Positions 8,328 through 17,629 of a stretch of DNA of 64,000 nucleotides are shown in pieces; the first letter of the stretch is position 1; every line of letters begins with the position of its first letter. A program made the translations under genes and the position numbers. Origin of the DNA: Paracoccaceae bacterium (lineage in GTDB: Bacteria > Pseudomonadota > Alphaproteobacteria > Rhodobacterales > Rhodobacteraceae); contig JAUYQR010000020.1 in the NCBI GenBank assembly GCA_030697175.1, positions 1-64,000 on the forward strand. Reading direction: 5' to 3'. A model generated the notes under the pieces. It did not search any database. It was not told the origin of the DNA and saw only the letters and a list, made by a program, of their open reading frames with translations.

Positions 8328-8905
8328 TGTTGGATACGGCCAAATACACCCCGCGCCTGAAGGCTGACTATCAGACCCGGATCCGTCCGGCCCTGATGGC
8401 AGAGTTCGGCTACAAGAACGCGATGCAACTCCCGCGTCTGGACAAGATCGTCCTGAACATGGGCGTTGGCGAAGCGGTCAAGGACACCAAGAAGGTCAAG
8501 CAGGCGGCTGAAGAGCTGACCCTGATCGCCGGCCAGAAGGCCGTCATCACCCACGCCAAGAACTCGATCGCCGGGTTCCGGGTGCGCGAACAGATGCCGC
8601 TTGGCTGCAAGGTCACGCTGCGCGGCGACCGGATGTACGAATTCTTCGACCGTCTGATCACCATCGCGCTGCCCCGCGTCCGCGACTTCCGCGGCGTGAA
8701 GCCCACCTCGTTTGACGGCCGCGGCAACTATGCCATGGGCCTGAAAGAGCAGATCGTGTTCCCCGAAATCGACTTCGACAAGGTCGACGAAGTGCTCGGG
8801 ATGGACATCATCATCTGCACCACCGCAAAGACTGACGCCGAGGCGAAGGCCCTGTTGATCCACTTCAACATGCCCTTCACCGACACCGTGCGAGGGAAAG
8901 AGTAA
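8327..8905 (+). CDS. rplE: 50S ribosomal protein L5
   Basis: The 192-residue product carries the L5 signature [19 protein letters not shown] (near residue 37) and [21 protein letters not shown]5 binds 5S rRNA and the P-site tRNA. The start [15 protein letters not shown] is slightly longer than in E. coli, as usual in alphaproteobacteria. The stop TAA overlaps the rpsN ATG by one base. Confidence 0.97.
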   Translation: MLDTAKYTPRLKADYQTRIRPALMAEFGYKNAMQLPRLDKIVLNMGVGEAVKDTKKVKQAAEELTLIAGQKAVITHAKNSIAGFRVREQMPLGCKVTLRGDRMYEFFDRLITIALPRVRDFRGVKPTSFDGRGNYAMGLKEQIVFPEIDFDKVDEVLGMDIIICTTAKTDAEAKALLIHFNMPFTDTVRGKE

Positions 8906-9210
8906 TGGCCAAGAAATCCATGGTGAACCGCGAAGTGAAGCGCGCCAAGCTGGTGAAGCAACATGCTTCCAAGCGGGCCGCCCTCAAGTCGGTGATCAAC
9001 GATCAGGCGAAACCGGTTGAAGAGCGCTTCAAGGCCTCGATCAAACTGGCCGAGCTGCCCCGCAACTCGTCCGCCACCCGGCTGCACAACCGCTGCCAGC
9101 TGACGGGCCGTCCGCATGCGTTCTATCGCAAGCTCAAACTCAGCCGCATCATGCTGCGTGATCTCGCCTCGTTCGGCCAGATCCCCGGCATGGTCAAGTC
9201 CAGCTGGTAA
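8905..9210 (+). CDS. rpsN: 30S ribosomal protein S14 (zinc-free type)
   Basis: The 101-residue product is the long S14 form. It lacks the paired CxxC knuckles of the short zinc-binding form and has the conserved [20 protein letters not shown] near residues 64-83. S14 joins the 30S head late in assembly. It is followed by rpsH after 12 bases with a GGGAGGAG ribosome-binding site. Confidence 0.97.
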   Translation: MAKKSMVNREVKRAKLVKQHASKRAALKSVINDQAKPVEERFKASIKLAELPRNSSATRLHNRCQLTGRPHAFYRKLKLSRIMLRDLASFGQIPGMVKSSW

Positions 9211-9222
9211 GGGAGGAGACAC

Positions 9223-9621
9223 ATGTCCATGAACGATCCTCTCGGCGATATGCTCACGCGTATCCGCAACGCCCAGATGCGCGGCAAGTCCACCGTCTCG
9301 ACGCCAGCTTCCAAGCTGCGCGCCTGGGTGCTGGATGTGCTGGCGTCCGAAGGCTACATCCGCGGCTATGAAAAGAACCCGTCCGACAACGGTCAGGGCG
9401 AACTGGTCATCAGCCTCAAGTACTACGAAGGCACCCCCGTGATCCGCGAGTTGAAGCGCGTGTCCAAGCCGGGTCGCCGCGTGTACATGGGCGTCAAGGA
9501 TATCCCGACGGTCCGCAACGGCCTCGGTGTCTCCATCGTGTCGACGCCGAAGGGCGTCATGTCGGATGCAAGCGCACGCACTGCCAATGTTGGCGGCGAA
9601 GTGCTTTGCACCGTATTCTGA
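9223..9621 (+). CDS. rpsH: 30S ribosomal protein S8
   Basis: The 132-residue product begins [20 protein letters not shown] and ends [13 protein letters not shown], both characteristic of S8. S8 binds helix 21 of 16S rRNA. In E. coli it represses translation of the spc operon; whether that holds here is not visible. rplF follows after an AGGAGGGTGGA ribosome-binding site. Confidence 0.98.
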   Translation: MSMNDPLGDMLTRIRNAQMRGKSTVSTPASKLRAWVLDVLASEGYIRGYEKNPSDNGQGELVISLKYYEGTPVIRELKRVSKPGRRVYMGVKDIPTVRNGLGVSIVSTPKGVMSDASARTANVGGEVLCTVF

Positions 9622-9631
9622 GGAGGGTGGA

Positions 9632-10165
9632 ATGTCTCGTATCGGCAAGAAACCCGTAACCCTGGTCAGCGGCGTCAGCGCCTCGGTCTCGGGTCAGACG
9701 ATCGAAGTGAAGGGGCCGAAAGGCACCCGCAGCTTCACCGCAGGCGACGACGTGACCCTGACGGTCGAAGGGGATACCGTAAAGGTAACCCCGCGCGGCC
9801 TGTCGAAGCGCGCCCGCCAGCAGTGGGGCATGAGCCGCTCGATGGTGCAGAATCTGGTCGACGGCGTGTCGACCGGCTTCAAGAAGGAAATGGAAATCCA
9901 GGGCGTGGGTTACCGCGCCGCGATGGCCGGCAACGTGCTGAAACTGTCGCTGGGTTACAGCCACGAAGTGAACTTCGCCATCCCGGCCGGGGTGACGATC
10001 ACCTCGCCGAAGAACACCGAAATCATTGTGGAAGGCATTGACCAGCAGCTTGTTGGTCAGGTCGCCGCGAACATCCGCGAGTGGAAAAAGCCGGAGCCCT
10101 ACAAGGGCAAGGGCATCCGCTACAAGGGTGAGTTCGTGTTCCGCAAGGAAGGCAAGAAGAAGTAA
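9632..10165 (+). CDS. rplF: 50S ribosomal protein L6
   Basis: The 177-residue product begins [20 protein letters not shown] and ends with the L6 C-terminal signature [21 protein letters not shown] placed the start at the ATG at 9632. It follows AGGAGGGTGGA, matches the family N-terminus, and avoids a longer in-frame extension that would run back into rpsH. L6 lies near the sarcin-ricin loop and the factor-binding site. Confidence 0.98.
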   Translation: MSRIGKKPVTLVSGVSASVSGQTIEVKGPKGTRSFTAGDDVTLTVEGDTVKVTPRGLSKRARQQWGMSRSMVQNLVDGVSTGFKKEMEIQGVGYRAAMAGNVLKLSLGYSHEVNFAIPAGVTITSPKNTEIIVEGIDQQLVGQVAANIREWKKPEPYKGKGIRYKGEFVFRKEGKKK

Positions 10166-10176
10166 GGGCGAGAGAA

Positions 10177-10536
10177 ATGGCAAACAACAAGAGAGAGCTG
10201 TTCCTCAAGCGCCGCTTGCGCGTCCGGAACAAGATCAAGGCGACTTCGCATGGTCGGCTGCGCCTGTCGGTGCACCGGTCCTCGAAGAACATCAGCGTGC
10301 AGCTGATCGACGATGTGAAGGGCGTGACTGTCGCCTCGGCCTCCTCCTTGGAGAAAGAGTTCGGCGTCGTCGGCAAGAACAACGTCGAAGCAGCGGCAAA
10401 GATCGGTTCGGCGATTGCCGAGCGGGCAAAGAAGGCCGGTGTCGAGGAATGCTACTTCGACCGCGGCGGTTTCCTCTTCCACGGCAAGATCAAGGCCTTG
10501 GCCGATGCTGCCCGTGAAGGCGGATTGAAGTTCTAA
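10177..10536 (+). CDS. rplR: 50S ribosomal protein L18
   Basis: The 119-residue product begins [20 protein letters not shown] and contains [19 protein letters not shown] and the C-terminal [21 protein letters not shown]18 binds 5S rRNA together with L5. The next gene, rpsE, lies 125 bases downstream beyond a strong hairpin, a larger gap than usual for this pair. Confidence 0.97.
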   Translation: MANNKRELFLKRRLRVRNKIKATSHGRLRLSVHRSSKNISVQLIDDVKGVTVASASSLEKEFGVVGKNNVEAAAKIGSAIAERAKKAGVEECYFDRGGFLFHGKIKALADAAREGGLKF

Positions 10537-10545
10537 ATCAAAGGT

Positions 10546-10575
10546 GGGGGGCGTCCCGTCAGGGCGCGTCCCCCC
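10546..10575 (+). other. Intercistronic hairpin rplR-rpsE
   Basis: Six G residues (10546-10551) pair with six C residues (10570-10575) around an inner, slightly bulged stem with a GTCA loop. No T-tract follows. The position inside a 125-base gap of the spc block suggests an mRNA-stability or processing element rather than a terminator. Confidence 0.4.
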
Positions 10576-10661
10576 GATGATCCGGGGGCCATGCCAGCCA
10601 TGCACCCACCAGGATTGGCCACAACGGCGCGCTCGCTGCGCCACCATCGAAGGATTGCCTT

Positions 10662-11240
10662 ATGGCAGAACGTGATAACCGCCGGGACAATCGTGGGGGC
10701 AATGACCGCCGCGACAACCGTCCCGAGGAAACCCCGGAATTCGCCGACCGTCTGGTCGCGATCAACCGCGTCTCGAAAACCGTCAAGGGTGGCAAGCGCT
10801 TCGGCTTTGCAGCCCTCGTCGTGGTCGGCGACCAGCGTGGTCGCGTCGGCTTTGGCAAGGGCAAGGCCAAGGAAGTGCCGGAAGCGATCCGCAAGGCCAC
10901 CGAACAGGCCAAGCGCCAGATGATCCGCGTCGCCCTGCGTGACGGCCGCACCCTGCACCACGACATGGAAGGCCGCCACGGCGCCGGCAAGGTCGTGATG
11001 CGCACCGCCGTTGCAGGCACCGGCATCATCGCCGGCGGCCCGATGCGCGCTGTCTTCGAAATGCTGGGCCTTCAGGACGTGGTCGCCAAGGCGATCGGTT
11101 CCTCGAACCCCTACAACATGATCCGGGCCACCATCGACGGCCTGAAAAAGGAAACCAGCCCTCGTCAGGTCGCGGCACGCCGCGGCAAGAAGGTGGCCGA
11201 GATCCTGAAGAAGCCCGAAGCTGAAGTTGTGGAGGCTTGA
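10662..11240 (+). CDS. rpsE: 30S ribosomal protein S5
   Basis: The 192-residue product has the S5 double-stranded RNA-binding signature, with [20 protein letters not shown] (residues 41-60) and [20 protein letters not shown] (60-79). The C-terminal domain has [20 protein letters not shown]. The first 25 residues are an Arg/Asp/Asn-rich extension. S5 helps maintain decoding accuracy and mRNA unwinding. rpmD follows after two bases. Confidence 0.98.
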   Translation: MAERDNRRDNRGGNDRRDNRPEETPEFADRLVAINRVSKTVKGGKRFGFAALVVVGDQRGRVGFGKGKAKEVPEAIRKATEQAKRQMIRVALRDGRTLHHDMEGRHGAGKVVMRTAVAGTGIIAGGPMRAVFEMLGLQDVVAKAIGSSNPYNMIRATIDGLKKETSPRQVAARRGKKVAEILKKPEAEVVEA

Positions 11241-11242
11241 TC

Positions 11243-11467
11243 ATGGCAGACGCAAAGAAAACCGCCCCTGCGGCAGCCGGAAAGAAGACCATCGTCGTCA
11301 AGCAGGTGGCTTCCGCCGCCCGCCGCCCGGCGATCCAGACCGCGACCCTCAAGGGTCTTGGCCTGAACAAGATGAACCGCACCCGCGAGTTGGAAGATAC
11401 GCCTTCCGTGCGCGGCATGGTCAACAAGATCAGCCACCTCGTTCAGATCATCGAAGAGCGCGGCTAA
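11243..11467 (+). CDS. rpmD: 50S ribosomal protein L30
   Basis: The 74-residue product has the L30 core [20 protein letters not shown] and [20 protein letters not shown], preceded by a basic N-terminal extension of about 20 residues. I used the ATG at 11243 rather than an in-frame TTG two codons earlier. In most bacteria rplO follows at once. Here a terminator and two unrelated genes intervene. Confidence 0.95.
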   Translation: MADAKKTAPAAAGKKTIVVKQVASAARRPAIQTATLKGLGLNKMNRTRELEDTPSVRGMVNKISHLVQIIEERG

Positions 11468-11498
11468 CTCCGGCCTGGGGGCCGACCTGACCGTAAAG

Positions 11499-11524
11499 AC
11501 GCCCTCGCGGAAACGCGGGGGCGT
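11499..11524. terminator. Terminator between rpmD and the MAPEG gene
   Basis: An 11-bp stem with one G-T pair and a GAAA tetraloop (11499-11509 with 11514-11524) lies between the convergent rpmD and MAPEG genes. The T content after it is modest on both strands (TTGTTCATT on the plus strand). It probably ends transcription from both sides. Confidence 0.75.
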
Positions 11525-11530
11525 TGTTCA

Positions 11531-11992
11531 TTACATCACCGCCGCCAGCGCATAAATCGCCATCACCATCACGCTCAGCGACCCCAGCGTGTAAAACGTC
11601 GCCCGCACCTCATGCGACTGCGCTGTCGCATAGGCCACCGCATGGGCCGCCCGTGCCGCCACGAACCCATACATCAGCCCCTGCGCCAGCCACAGCGGCG
11701 GGGCCACGGCCACAAAGACCAGCCCCGCTGCCCAGAACGCCGGGATGTTCTCCAGATCGTTGCGGTGCATCCGGCGCGACCGGTCGACGTAATCGTTCAC
11801 CTCCAGTTGCGACGGGTCGGGCGCCTTGTTGATCAGCCCTGGCCGCAGATCCTCGGGCGCCGCGTAGCCGCCACCGACCCGAGTCATCCGGTAGACCGTC
11901 ATCCAGCCCTGACCCATCACCTTCAGCACGGTCAGCGCCACCGCGATCACATACGTCACGAAAACCGGGTTCCCGGTGTGCCATTCTCCCAT
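11531..11992 (-). CDS. MAPEG family membrane protein
   Basis: The 153-residue product has four hydrophobic segments and, after the first, the MAPEG-type motif RNDLENIPAFW. That motif matches the conserved R-N-x-x-E-N of microsomal glutathione S-transferase-like proteins. MAPEG proteins are integral membrane enzymes or relatives that act on lipophilic electrophiles, usually with glutathione; the substrate here is unknown. I chose the start MGEWHTGNPV at 11992, preceded by AGGGGACG. The gene is convergent with rpmD and divergent from the GFA-like gene, so it is inserted in the spc cluster. Confidence 0.78.
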   Translation of the reverse strand: MGEWHTGNPVFVTYVIAVALTVLKVMGQGWMTVYRMTRVGGGYAAPEDLRPGLINKAPDPSQLEVNDYVDRSRRMHRNDLENIPAFWAAGLVFVAVAPPLWLAQGLMYGFVAARAAHAVAYATAQSHEVRATFYTLGSLSVMVMAIYALAAVM

Positions 11993-12142
11993 CGTCCCCT
12001 CCCGCATGGCTGCGTCAAGCGTCCTGCCCGCATGGCCGGCTGTCAATCATCTGCGGAAATTTCGCGATCCCGCCGTTCAATGCTACGCTTTGCCGCGACT
12101 CGGCTGTCCGCCACGGGCAGGGGTCGCCAGGGAGGATTGAAA

Positions 12143-12583
12143 ATGGCCGCGACCTACGCCGGCGGCTGCGCGCATGTGCATGTCACAGCCGCCGCCGAAC
12201 CCATCGACAACCATGAATGCCACTGCAACGTCTGCAAGTCCGTCACCGGGCAGCAGCACACCCATGTCGCCTTCTTCAACCACGGTGATGTCAGCGTCGA
12301 TCACCCCGAAAAGATCAAGCGCGTGCCGTTCAACGCGCAAAATCCCGACGGCCCGCTGGAGATCTGCCTTTGCACCGATTGCGGCGCGGTCCTGATGCTT
12401 GATGACAAGCAGCACCGCATCCGCGTTGCCGTGCCAAATGTCATGGGTTACGACGACGCCAAGTTCCCCAAGGCCACCTACCACGCCTTCTGGGATGAAA
12501 CCAAAGGCTACGAAAAGCCGCACGACGGTCGCCCGGTCTATGACAGCTTGCGGCCTGAATTTGTGTGGCCCGCCGCTCACTGA
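12143..12583 (+). CDS. GFA-family zinc protein
   Basis: The 146-residue product has the GFA (glutathione-dependent formaldehyde-activating enzyme-like) cysteine pattern. GGCAHVHV leads into ECHCNVCKSVTG (residues 27-38), and a second CLCTDCGAVL lies near residue 75. These positions bind structural and catalytic zinc in the family. The C-terminal part, YHAFWDETKGYEKPHDGRPV, is typical of the subgroup often named GFA family protein. True formaldehyde activity is unproven for most members. The ATG at 12143 follows GGGAGGATTGAAA. It is inserted between rpmD and rplO. Confidence 0.78.
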   Translation: MAATYAGGCAHVHVTAAAEPIDNHECHCNVCKSVTGQQHTHVAFFNHGDVSVDHPEKIKRVPFNAQNPDGPLEICLCTDCGAVLMLDDKQHRIRVAVPNVMGYDDAKFPKATYHAFWDETKGYEKPHDGRPVYDSLRPEFVWPAAH

Positions 12584-12596
12584 CGGTTTCGGGCGG

Positions 12597-12670
12597 GTTA
12601 ACAAAGTCTGAACATGGCCCTCAAGCCATTGAAATATCATACTTCGGCCGGGTGTCCCACGGTGGGACAC
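12597..12670 (+). repeat. Intergenic repeat, copy 1
   Basis: The element runs from GTTAACAA to the palindrome GTGTCCCACGGTGGGACAC, with shared CAAGCC and TTGAAAT between them. A second copy of almost equal spacing lies at 28682-28755. Copy 1 lies between the GFA-like gene and the rplO promoter. Confidence 0.7.
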
Positions 12671-12679
12671 CCGTTACCC

Positions 12680-12708
12680 TTGCCATCGGGTGCAGGCTGA
12701 GGTAATGC
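12680..12708 (+). promoter_or_regulatory. Candidate promoter of rplO-secY-adk
   Basis: TTGCCA (12680-12685) and TAATGC (12703-12708) are separated by 17 bases, about 100 bases upstream of rplO. The same -10 sequence occurs in the rpsM promoter candidate. A promoter is needed here because a terminator and a divergent gene separate rplO from rpmD. Confidence 0.5.
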
Positions 12709-12806
12709 CCCGCGGTGGCCCGCTATCGGCCACGAGAATCAACAAGAAACGCCGCGTTGCCCCCGTCCGTCGCAGGCAGGGGCCCTCCGGCAAAGGAGAT
12801 TGCGAC

Positions 12807-13304
12807 ATGAAACTGCATGAACTCGCCGACAACCCCGGCGCTGCCAAAAAGCAAAAGCGTGTGGCCCGTGGTCCCGGTTCGGGCAAGGGCAAGACTGCCG
12901 GCCGTGGTATCAAGGGTCAGAAATCCCGTTCGGGCGTCGCCATCGGCGGCTACGAAGGCGGCCAGATGCCGCTCTATCGGCGCCTGCCGAAGCGCGGCTT
13001 CAACAAGCCGAACCGCAAGGAATACGCCGTCATCAACCTGGGCCTGATCGAGAAATTCATCGGCCTCGGCAAGCTGGACGCCAAGGCCGAGATCAACGAG
13101 GATGTGCTGATCGCTGCTGGTCTCACCACGGCCAAGCGTGACGGCATCCGCATCCTGAACAAGGGCGCGATCACCACCAAGGTCACCCTCGTCGTCACCG
13201 GCGCTTCGGCCGCTGCGGTCGAGGCCGTGGCAGCCGCAGGCGGCACCCTGACCGTCGCTCCGACCCTCGAGCCGTTTGGAAAGTCGAAGCGCAAAGCTCA
13301 ATAA
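12807..13304 (+). CDS. rplO: 50S ribosomal protein L15
   Basis: The 165-residue product begins [20 protein letters not shown] and has the Gly-rich [20 protein letters not shown] region of L15 near residues 23-42. The start at 12807 follows CAAAGGAGATTGCGAC and agrees with family N-termini, whereas a longer in-frame extension reads back through the promoter region. L15 is a late 50S assembly protein. rplO precedes secY by 103 bases. Confidence 0.97.
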   Translation: MKLHELADNPGAAKKQKRVARGPGSGKGKTAGRGIKGQKSRSGVAIGGYEGGQMPLYRRLPKRGFNKPNRKEYAVINLGLIEKFIGLGKLDAKAEINEDVLIAAGLTTAKRDGIRILNKGAITTKVTLVVTGASAAAVEAVAAAGGTLTVAPTLEPFGKSKRKAQ

Positions 13305-13407
13305 GGTGTTGTGAGCGGCCCCGAGGTCGCTTACATCAACGCCTAAGTTTTCCCGCGCCGCCGACCGGAGAACGGTTTGGCGGCGCTGCGCATGAAAGAG
13401 ACCGGAC

Positions 13408-14769
13408 ATGGCATCAGCCGCAGAACAGATGGCCGCAAACCTCAGCTGGGGGGCGTTTGGCAAGGCGACCGACCTGCGCCAGCGAATCTTCTTCACCATC
13501 GGCCTTCTGATCGTCTACCGGCTCGGCACGTATATCCCCGTTCCGGGCATCGACGGCCAGGCCTTGCGCGAATTCATGGCGCAGGCGGGGCAGGGGCTGG
13601 GCGGCATGCTCAACCTGTTCACCGGCGGCGCCATCAGCCGGATGGGCATCTTCGCACTCGGCATCATGCCCTACATCTCTGCGTCGATCATCGTGCAGCT
13701 TCTGGGCACCATGTATGAACCCTGGAAGAACCTCCGCAAGGAAGGCGAGCAGGGCCGCAAGAAGCTGAACCAGTATACCCGCTACGGCACCGTCGCGCTG
13801 GCCCTGTTCCAGGGTTACGGCATTGCCGTGTCCCTTCAGGCCGGTGGTCTGGCCCATACGCCGGGCGCCTTCTTCATCGCCTCCTGCGTCATCACGCTGG
13901 TCGGCGGCACCATGTTCCTGATGTGGTTGGGCGAGCAGATCACCGCCCGCGGCATCGGCAATGGCATCTCGCTGATCATCTTCGTCGGCATCGTTGCGGA
14001 AATCCCGGCAGCCTTGGCGCAGTTCTTCGCGCAAGGCCGCTCGGGCGCGCTGTCGACCCCGGTGATCCTTGGCGTGATCCTGATGGTGATCGTGGTGATC
14101 ACGTTCGTGGTGTTCATGGAGCGCGCCCTGCGCAAGATCAACATCCAGTACCCCCGGCGCCAGGTCGGCATGAAGGTCTACGACGCGGGCTCCTCGCACC
14201 TGCCGATCAAGGTGAACCCGGCCGGCGTGATCCCCGCGATCTTCGCCTCGTCGATCCTGCTTCTGCCGACCACGGTCAGCACCTTTGCCGGCGGTTCCAC
14301 CAACCCGGTGATGTCATGGCTTGCTGCGAACCTCGGCTACGGCCAGCCGCTGCACATGCTGTTCCTTGTCGCGATGATCGTGTTTTTCAGCTACTTTTAC
14401 ACCCTGAACGTGTCGTTCAAGGTGGACGACGTGGCTGACAACCTGAAGAATCAGAATGGCTTCGTGCCCGGCATCCGCCCCGGCAAGAAAACCGAGGAAT
14501 ACCTGGAATACGTGGTCAACCGCATTCTCGTGCTCGGCTCGGCCTACCTTACGGCTGTCGTCCTGCTGCCCGAATTTCTGATCAGCCGCGTCGGAATTCC
14601 CTTCTACTTCGGCGGCACTTCGCTGCTGATCGTGGTGTCGGTGACGATGGACACCATCCAGCAGATCCAGTCGCACCTTCTGGCCCACCAATACGAAGGT
14701 CTGATCGAAAAGTCGCAACTGCGCGGTCGCAAGCGGACCGGTGCGCCCAAAGCCCCCGCTCGTCGGTAA
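13408..14769 (+). CDS. secY: Protein translocase subunit SecY
   Basis: The 453-residue polytopic protein matches SecY. It has ten expected membrane helices, the plug region [20 protein letters not shown] near residues 72-91, and the cytoplasmic loop [20 protein letters not shown]. SecY forms the protein-conducting channel with SecE and SecG. It lies in its conserved place between rplO and adk. The adk start follows after four bases. Confidence 0.98.
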   Translation: MASAAEQMAANLSWGAFGKATDLRQRIFFTIGLLIVYRLGTYIPVPGIDGQALREFMAQAGQGLGGMLNLFTGGAISRMGIFALGIMPYISASIIVQLLGTMYEPWKNLRKEGEQGRKKLNQYTRYGTVALALFQGYGIAVSLQAGGLAHTPGAFFIASCVITLVGGTMFLMWLGEQITARGIGNGISLIIFVGIVAEIPAALAQFFAQGRSGALSTPVILGVILMVIVVITFVVFMERALRKINIQYPRRQVGMKVYDAGSSHLPIKVNPAGVIPAIFASSILLLPTTVSTFAGGSTNPVMSWLAANLGYGQPLHMLFLVAMIVFFSYFYTLNVSFKVDDVADNLKNQNGFVPGIRPGKKTEEYLEYVVNRILVLGSAYLTAVVLLPEFLISRVGIPFYFGGTSLLIVVSVTMDTIQQIQSHLLAHQYEGLIEKSQLRGRKRTGAPKAPARR

Positions 14770-14773
14770 CGGC

Positions 14774-15424
14774 ATGGCCAACATCATCCTTCTCGGCCCG
14801 CCCGGGGCCGGCAAAGGCACGCAGGCCAAGCGGCTGGTCGATGCGCGCGGCATGGTGCAACTGTCCACCGGCGACATGCTGCGCGAGGCCAAGACCTCTG
14901 GCACCGACATGGGCCGCCGCGTGGCCGAGGTGATGGAACGCGGCCAACTGGTGACCGATGACATCGTGATCGGTCTGATCGGGGAAAAGATCGCCAAAGG
15001 CTCCAGGGGCGGTTTCATTTTCGACGGCTTCCCGCGCACGCTGCCACAGGCCGATGCGCTTGGCGACCTGCTGGCCGCCAAGGGGCAGGGTCTTGATGCC
15101 GTGATCGAGATGCAGGTTGATGACGCTGCCCTTGTTGCCCGGATCACCGGGCGCAGCACCTGCGGTAACTGCGGTGCCGTCTATCACGACGTCACGCATC
15201 CACCCAAGATTGCCGGTGTCTGCGATGCCTGCGGCAGTCACGACTTGCGCCGCCGCGCGGATGACAACGAAGACGCGCTGAAGACCCGGCTGATGGAATA
15301 CTACAAGAAAACCTCGCCACTGATCGGCTATTACTACGCCAAGGGGCAGCTTTCCGCTGTCGACGGGCTGGCCGATGTAGAGACCGTTGCCACCGCGATC
15401 GCATCGGTTCTTGACAAAGCCTGA
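14774..15424 (+). CDS. adk: Adenylate kinase, zinc-LID form
   Basis: The 216-residue product has the P-loop GPPGAGKGT (residues 8-16), the [11 protein letters not shown]-binding segment and DGFPRT. Its LID domain carries four cysteines (C130, C133, C150, C153) arranged to bind zinc, unlike the E. coli enzyme. It interconverts ATP + AMP and 2 ADP. The start at 14774 is immediately before the P-loop strand, as in the family. It follows secY directly. Confidence 0.97.
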   Translation: MANIILLGPPGAGKGTQAKRLVDARGMVQLSTGDMLREAKTSGTDMGRRVAEVMERGQLVTDDIVIGLIGEKIAKGSRGGFIFDGFPRTLPQADALGDLLAAKGQGLDAVIEMQVDDAALVARITGRSTCGNCGAVYHDVTHPPKIAGVCDACGSHDLRRRADDNEDALKTRLMEYYKKTSPLIGYYYAKGQLSAVDGLADVETVATAIASVLDKA

Positions 15425-15442
15425 ATATCTGCCTTCGCGGCC

Positions 15443-15471
15443 TTGACGACCCGTGGAAAAGCCCCTAATGC
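15443..15471 (+). promoter_or_regulatory. Promoter of rpsM-rpsK-rpoA-rplQ
   Basis: TTGACG (15443-15448) and TAATGC (15466-15471) lie 17 bases apart in the adk-rpsM gap. Downstream in the leader are two small hairpins, CTTCC/GGAAG (15504-15518) and CAGGGG/CCCCTG (15529-15544). Confidence 0.6.
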
Positions 15472-15603
15472 ACGGCGTCCCGCGGTGGAATCGCCAAGCG
15501 GGCCTTCCTTATTGGAAGTTCGGATCGTCAGGGGAATACCCCTGCCGTTGTTGTGAAAAAAGGTTCTGGCACTACGGAACCGCAACCTAGAAGGACGACA
15601 CGT

Positions 15604-15972
15604 TTGGCACGTATTGCTGGCGTCAACATTCCCACCGCGAAACGGGTTCCGATCGCGCTCACCTACATCACCGGGATCGGTCCGCACATCGCAGAAAACA
15701 TCTGCGCCGCGTTGAACATCGACCGCGCCCGCCGCATCAACCAGCTCAGCGATAGCGAAGTGCTGGCGATCCGTGAATACATCGACGCGAACCTGACCGT
15801 CGAAGGCGACCTGCGTCGTGAAACCACGATGAACATCAAGCGTCTGATGGACCTTGGTTGCTACCGTGGCCTGCGTCACCGCAAGGGCCTGCCGGTCCGC
15901 GGCCAGCGCACCCACACCAACGCCCGCACCCGCAAAGGCCCCGCAAAGGCCATTGCCGGCAAGAAGAAATAA
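15604..15972 (+). CDS. rpsM: 30S ribosomal protein S13 (TTG start)
   Basis: The 122-residue product, [19 protein letters not shown] at the start, matches S13 throughout, including [20 protein letters not shown] near the C-terminus. The only start that gives the family N-terminus is TTG at 15604, preceded by AGAAGGACGACACG. An in-frame GTG at 15553 would add 17 residues not seen in the family. S13 contacts the P-site tRNA and bridges to the 50S subunit. The weak start codon may limit S13 synthesis. Confidence 0.95.
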   Translation: MARIAGVNIPTAKRVPIALTYITGIGPHIAENICAALNIDRARRINQLSDSEVLAIREYIDANLTVEGDLRRETTMNIKRLMDLGCYRGLRHRKGLPVRGQRTHTNARTRKGPAKAIAGKKK

Positions 15973-15984
15973 GGGGCGCACAGA

Positions 15985-16380
15985 ATGGCACGCGATACCA
16001 AAGCATCCCGCACGAAGAAAAAAGAACGCAAGAACATCGCCGCTGGCGTTGCGCATGTGAACTCTTCGTTCAACAACACCAAGATCCTGATCTCCGACGT
16101 TCAGGGCAATGCCATCGCATGGTCCTCTTCGGGGACGATGGGCTTCAAGGGCTCGCGCAAGTCGACGCCCTATGCCGCCCAGATGGCCGCAGAAGACGCT
16201 GGCAAGAAGGCCCAGGAACACGGCGTGAAAACGCTGGAAGTCGAAGTGCAGGGTCCGGGTTCGGGCCGCGAGTCCGCGCTTCGTGCGCTGGCTGCTGTCG
16301 GCTTCAATATCACGTCCATCCGTGACGTGACGCCGCTTGCGCACAACGGCTGCCGTCCGCCAAAGCGCCGCCGCGTCTGA
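15985..16380 (+). CDS. rpsK: 30S ribosomal protein S11
   Basis: The 131-residue product has the S11 core [20 protein letters not shown] (residues 23-42) and ends THxxH-like [18 protein letters not shown]11 binds in the 30S platform next to the Shine-Dalgarno helix. It follows rpsM by 12 bases. A strong terminator-like hairpin separates it from rpoA. Confidence 0.98.
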   Translation: MARDTKASRTKKKERKNIAAGVAHVNSSFNNTKILISDVQGNAIAWSSSGTMGFKGSRKSTPYAAQMAAEDAGKKAQEHGVKTLEVEVQGPGSGRESALRALAAVGFNITSIRDVTPLAHNGCRPPKRRRV

Positions 16381-16394
16381 CGCACAGATTTCTG

Positions 16395-16438
16395 CCGGGT
16401 CGCGGGGGCAACCTCGCGGCCCGGTTTTCGTTGTTTTC
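16395..16438 (+). terminator. Terminator-like hairpin between rpsK and rpoA
   Basis: A 10-bp stem with one G-T pair (16395-16404 with 16415-16424, 10-base loop) is followed by TTTTCGTTGTTTT. By sequence it is a good intrinsic terminator, yet it lies inside the alpha operon. Partial termination, or a promoter for rpoA at 16440-16497 that I cannot identify firmly, would explain it. Confidence 0.7.
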
Positions 16439-16497
16439 GATCCTCGGGCGTCCCGCTGCTTCGGACATCGGCACGGGACAAGTATAGGGGCTTCAGC

Positions 16498-17514
16498 ATG
16501 ATCCATAAAAACTGGCAAGAACTCATCAAGCCGACGCAGCTTGTCGTGAAGGCGGGGGCAGATGCCGCCCGCACCGCGACGGTGATCGCCGAACCGCTGG
16601 AGCGGGGCTTTGGCCTCACCCTCGGCAATGCGCTGCGCCGGGTGCTGATGAGCTCGCTGCAAGGCGCGGCCATCACGTCGATCCAGATCGACAACGTGTT
16701 GCACGAGTTTTCGTCCGTTGCCGGCGTGCGTGAAGACGTCACCGACATCGTGCTGAACCTCAAGGGCGTCAGCATCAAGATGGAAGTCGAAGGGCCGAAG
16801 CGTCTGTCGATCTCGGCCAAGGGTCCGGGCGTCGTGACCGCTGGCGACATCTCGGAATCGAACGGGATCGAGATCCTGAACAAGGATCACGTGATCTGCC
16901 ACCTTGACGATGGCGCCGACGTGTTCATGGAACTGACGGTCAACACCGGCAAGGGCTATGTCGCGGCTGACAAGAACCGTCCGGAAGATGCTCCGATCGG
17001 CCTGATCCCGATCGACGCGATCTATTCGCCGGTCAAGAAGGTCAGCTACGAAGTCACGCCCACCCGCGAGGGCCAGGTGCTGGACTATGACAAGCTGACG
17101 ATGAAGATCGAAACCGATGGTTCGCTGACCCCGGATGACGCGGTGGCCTATGCCGCCCGCATCCTGCAGGATCAACTGTCGATCTTCGTGAACTTCGACG
17201 AGCCGGAATCGGCCAAGCTGGGCGAGGTCGATGCCGGCCTCGAGTTCAACCCGCTGCTTTTGAAGAAGGTGGACGAGCTGGAACTTTCGGTCCGTTCGGC
17301 AAACTGCCTGAAGAACGACAACATCGTCTACATCGGCGATCTGATCCAGAAGACCGAAGCAGAAATGCTGCGCACCCCGAACTTCGGCCGCAAGTCCCTG
17401 AACGAGATCAAGGAAGTGCTGTCGGGCATGGGTCTGCATCTTGGCATGGACGTCGAGGATTGGCCGCCGGAAAACATCGAAGACCTGGCCAAGCGTTTCG
17501 AAGACCAGTTCTAA
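16498..17514 (+). CDS. rpoA: RNA polymerase alpha subunit
   Basis: The 338-residue product has the N-terminal dimerisation domain, with [20 protein letters not shown] (residues 38-57), and a C-terminal domain whose helix-hairpin-helix reads [20 protein letters not shown]. The C-terminal domain contacts UP elements and activators. Length and sequence are normal for alphaproteobacteria. It lies in its usual position between rpsK and rplQ. Confidence 0.98.
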   Translation: MIHKNWQELIKPTQLVVKAGADAARTATVIAEPLERGFGLTLGNALRRVLMSSLQGAAITSIQIDNVLHEFSSVAGVREDVTDIVLNLKGVSIKMEVEGPKRLSISAKGPGVVTAGDISESNGIEILNKDHVICHLDDGADVFMELTVNTGKGYVAADKNRPEDAPIGLIPIDAIYSPVKKVSYEVTPTREGQVLDYDKLTMKIETDGSLTPDDAVAYAARILQDQLSIFVNFDEPESAKLGEVDAGLEFNPLLLKKVDELELSVRSANCLKNDNIVYIGDLIQKTEAEMLRTPNFGRKSLNEIKEVLSGMGLHLGMDVEDWPPENIEDLAKRFEDQF

Positions 17515-17574
17515 GATCGCCAGGAATGCCCGGACTGCCGGGGAAAAGCACGGGTTGAAGAAACCCCAAGGTGA

Positions 17575-17596
17575 GCGGGGCCGCACGAGGCCCCGC
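17575..17596 (+). other. Intercistronic hairpin rpoA-rplQ
   Basis: A perfect 8-bp GC stem (17575-17582 with 17589-17596) with loop GCACGA lies 34 bases before rplQ. No T-tract follows, so processing or stability is likelier than termination. Confidence 0.4.
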
Positions 17597-17629
17597 CGGA
17601 CAAAGCAAAACACGCGATAGGAGATTCCA

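Noticed and set aside
15553-15603. Longer S13 starting at GTG 15553
   Set aside because: The 17 extra residues are absent from S13 proteins and the segment reads as leader.
15334-17613. A 759-codon open frame on the minus strand opposite adk, rpsM, rpsK, rpoA
   Set aside because: It is antisense to four certain genes, has no matching family and arises from GC-rich codon bias.
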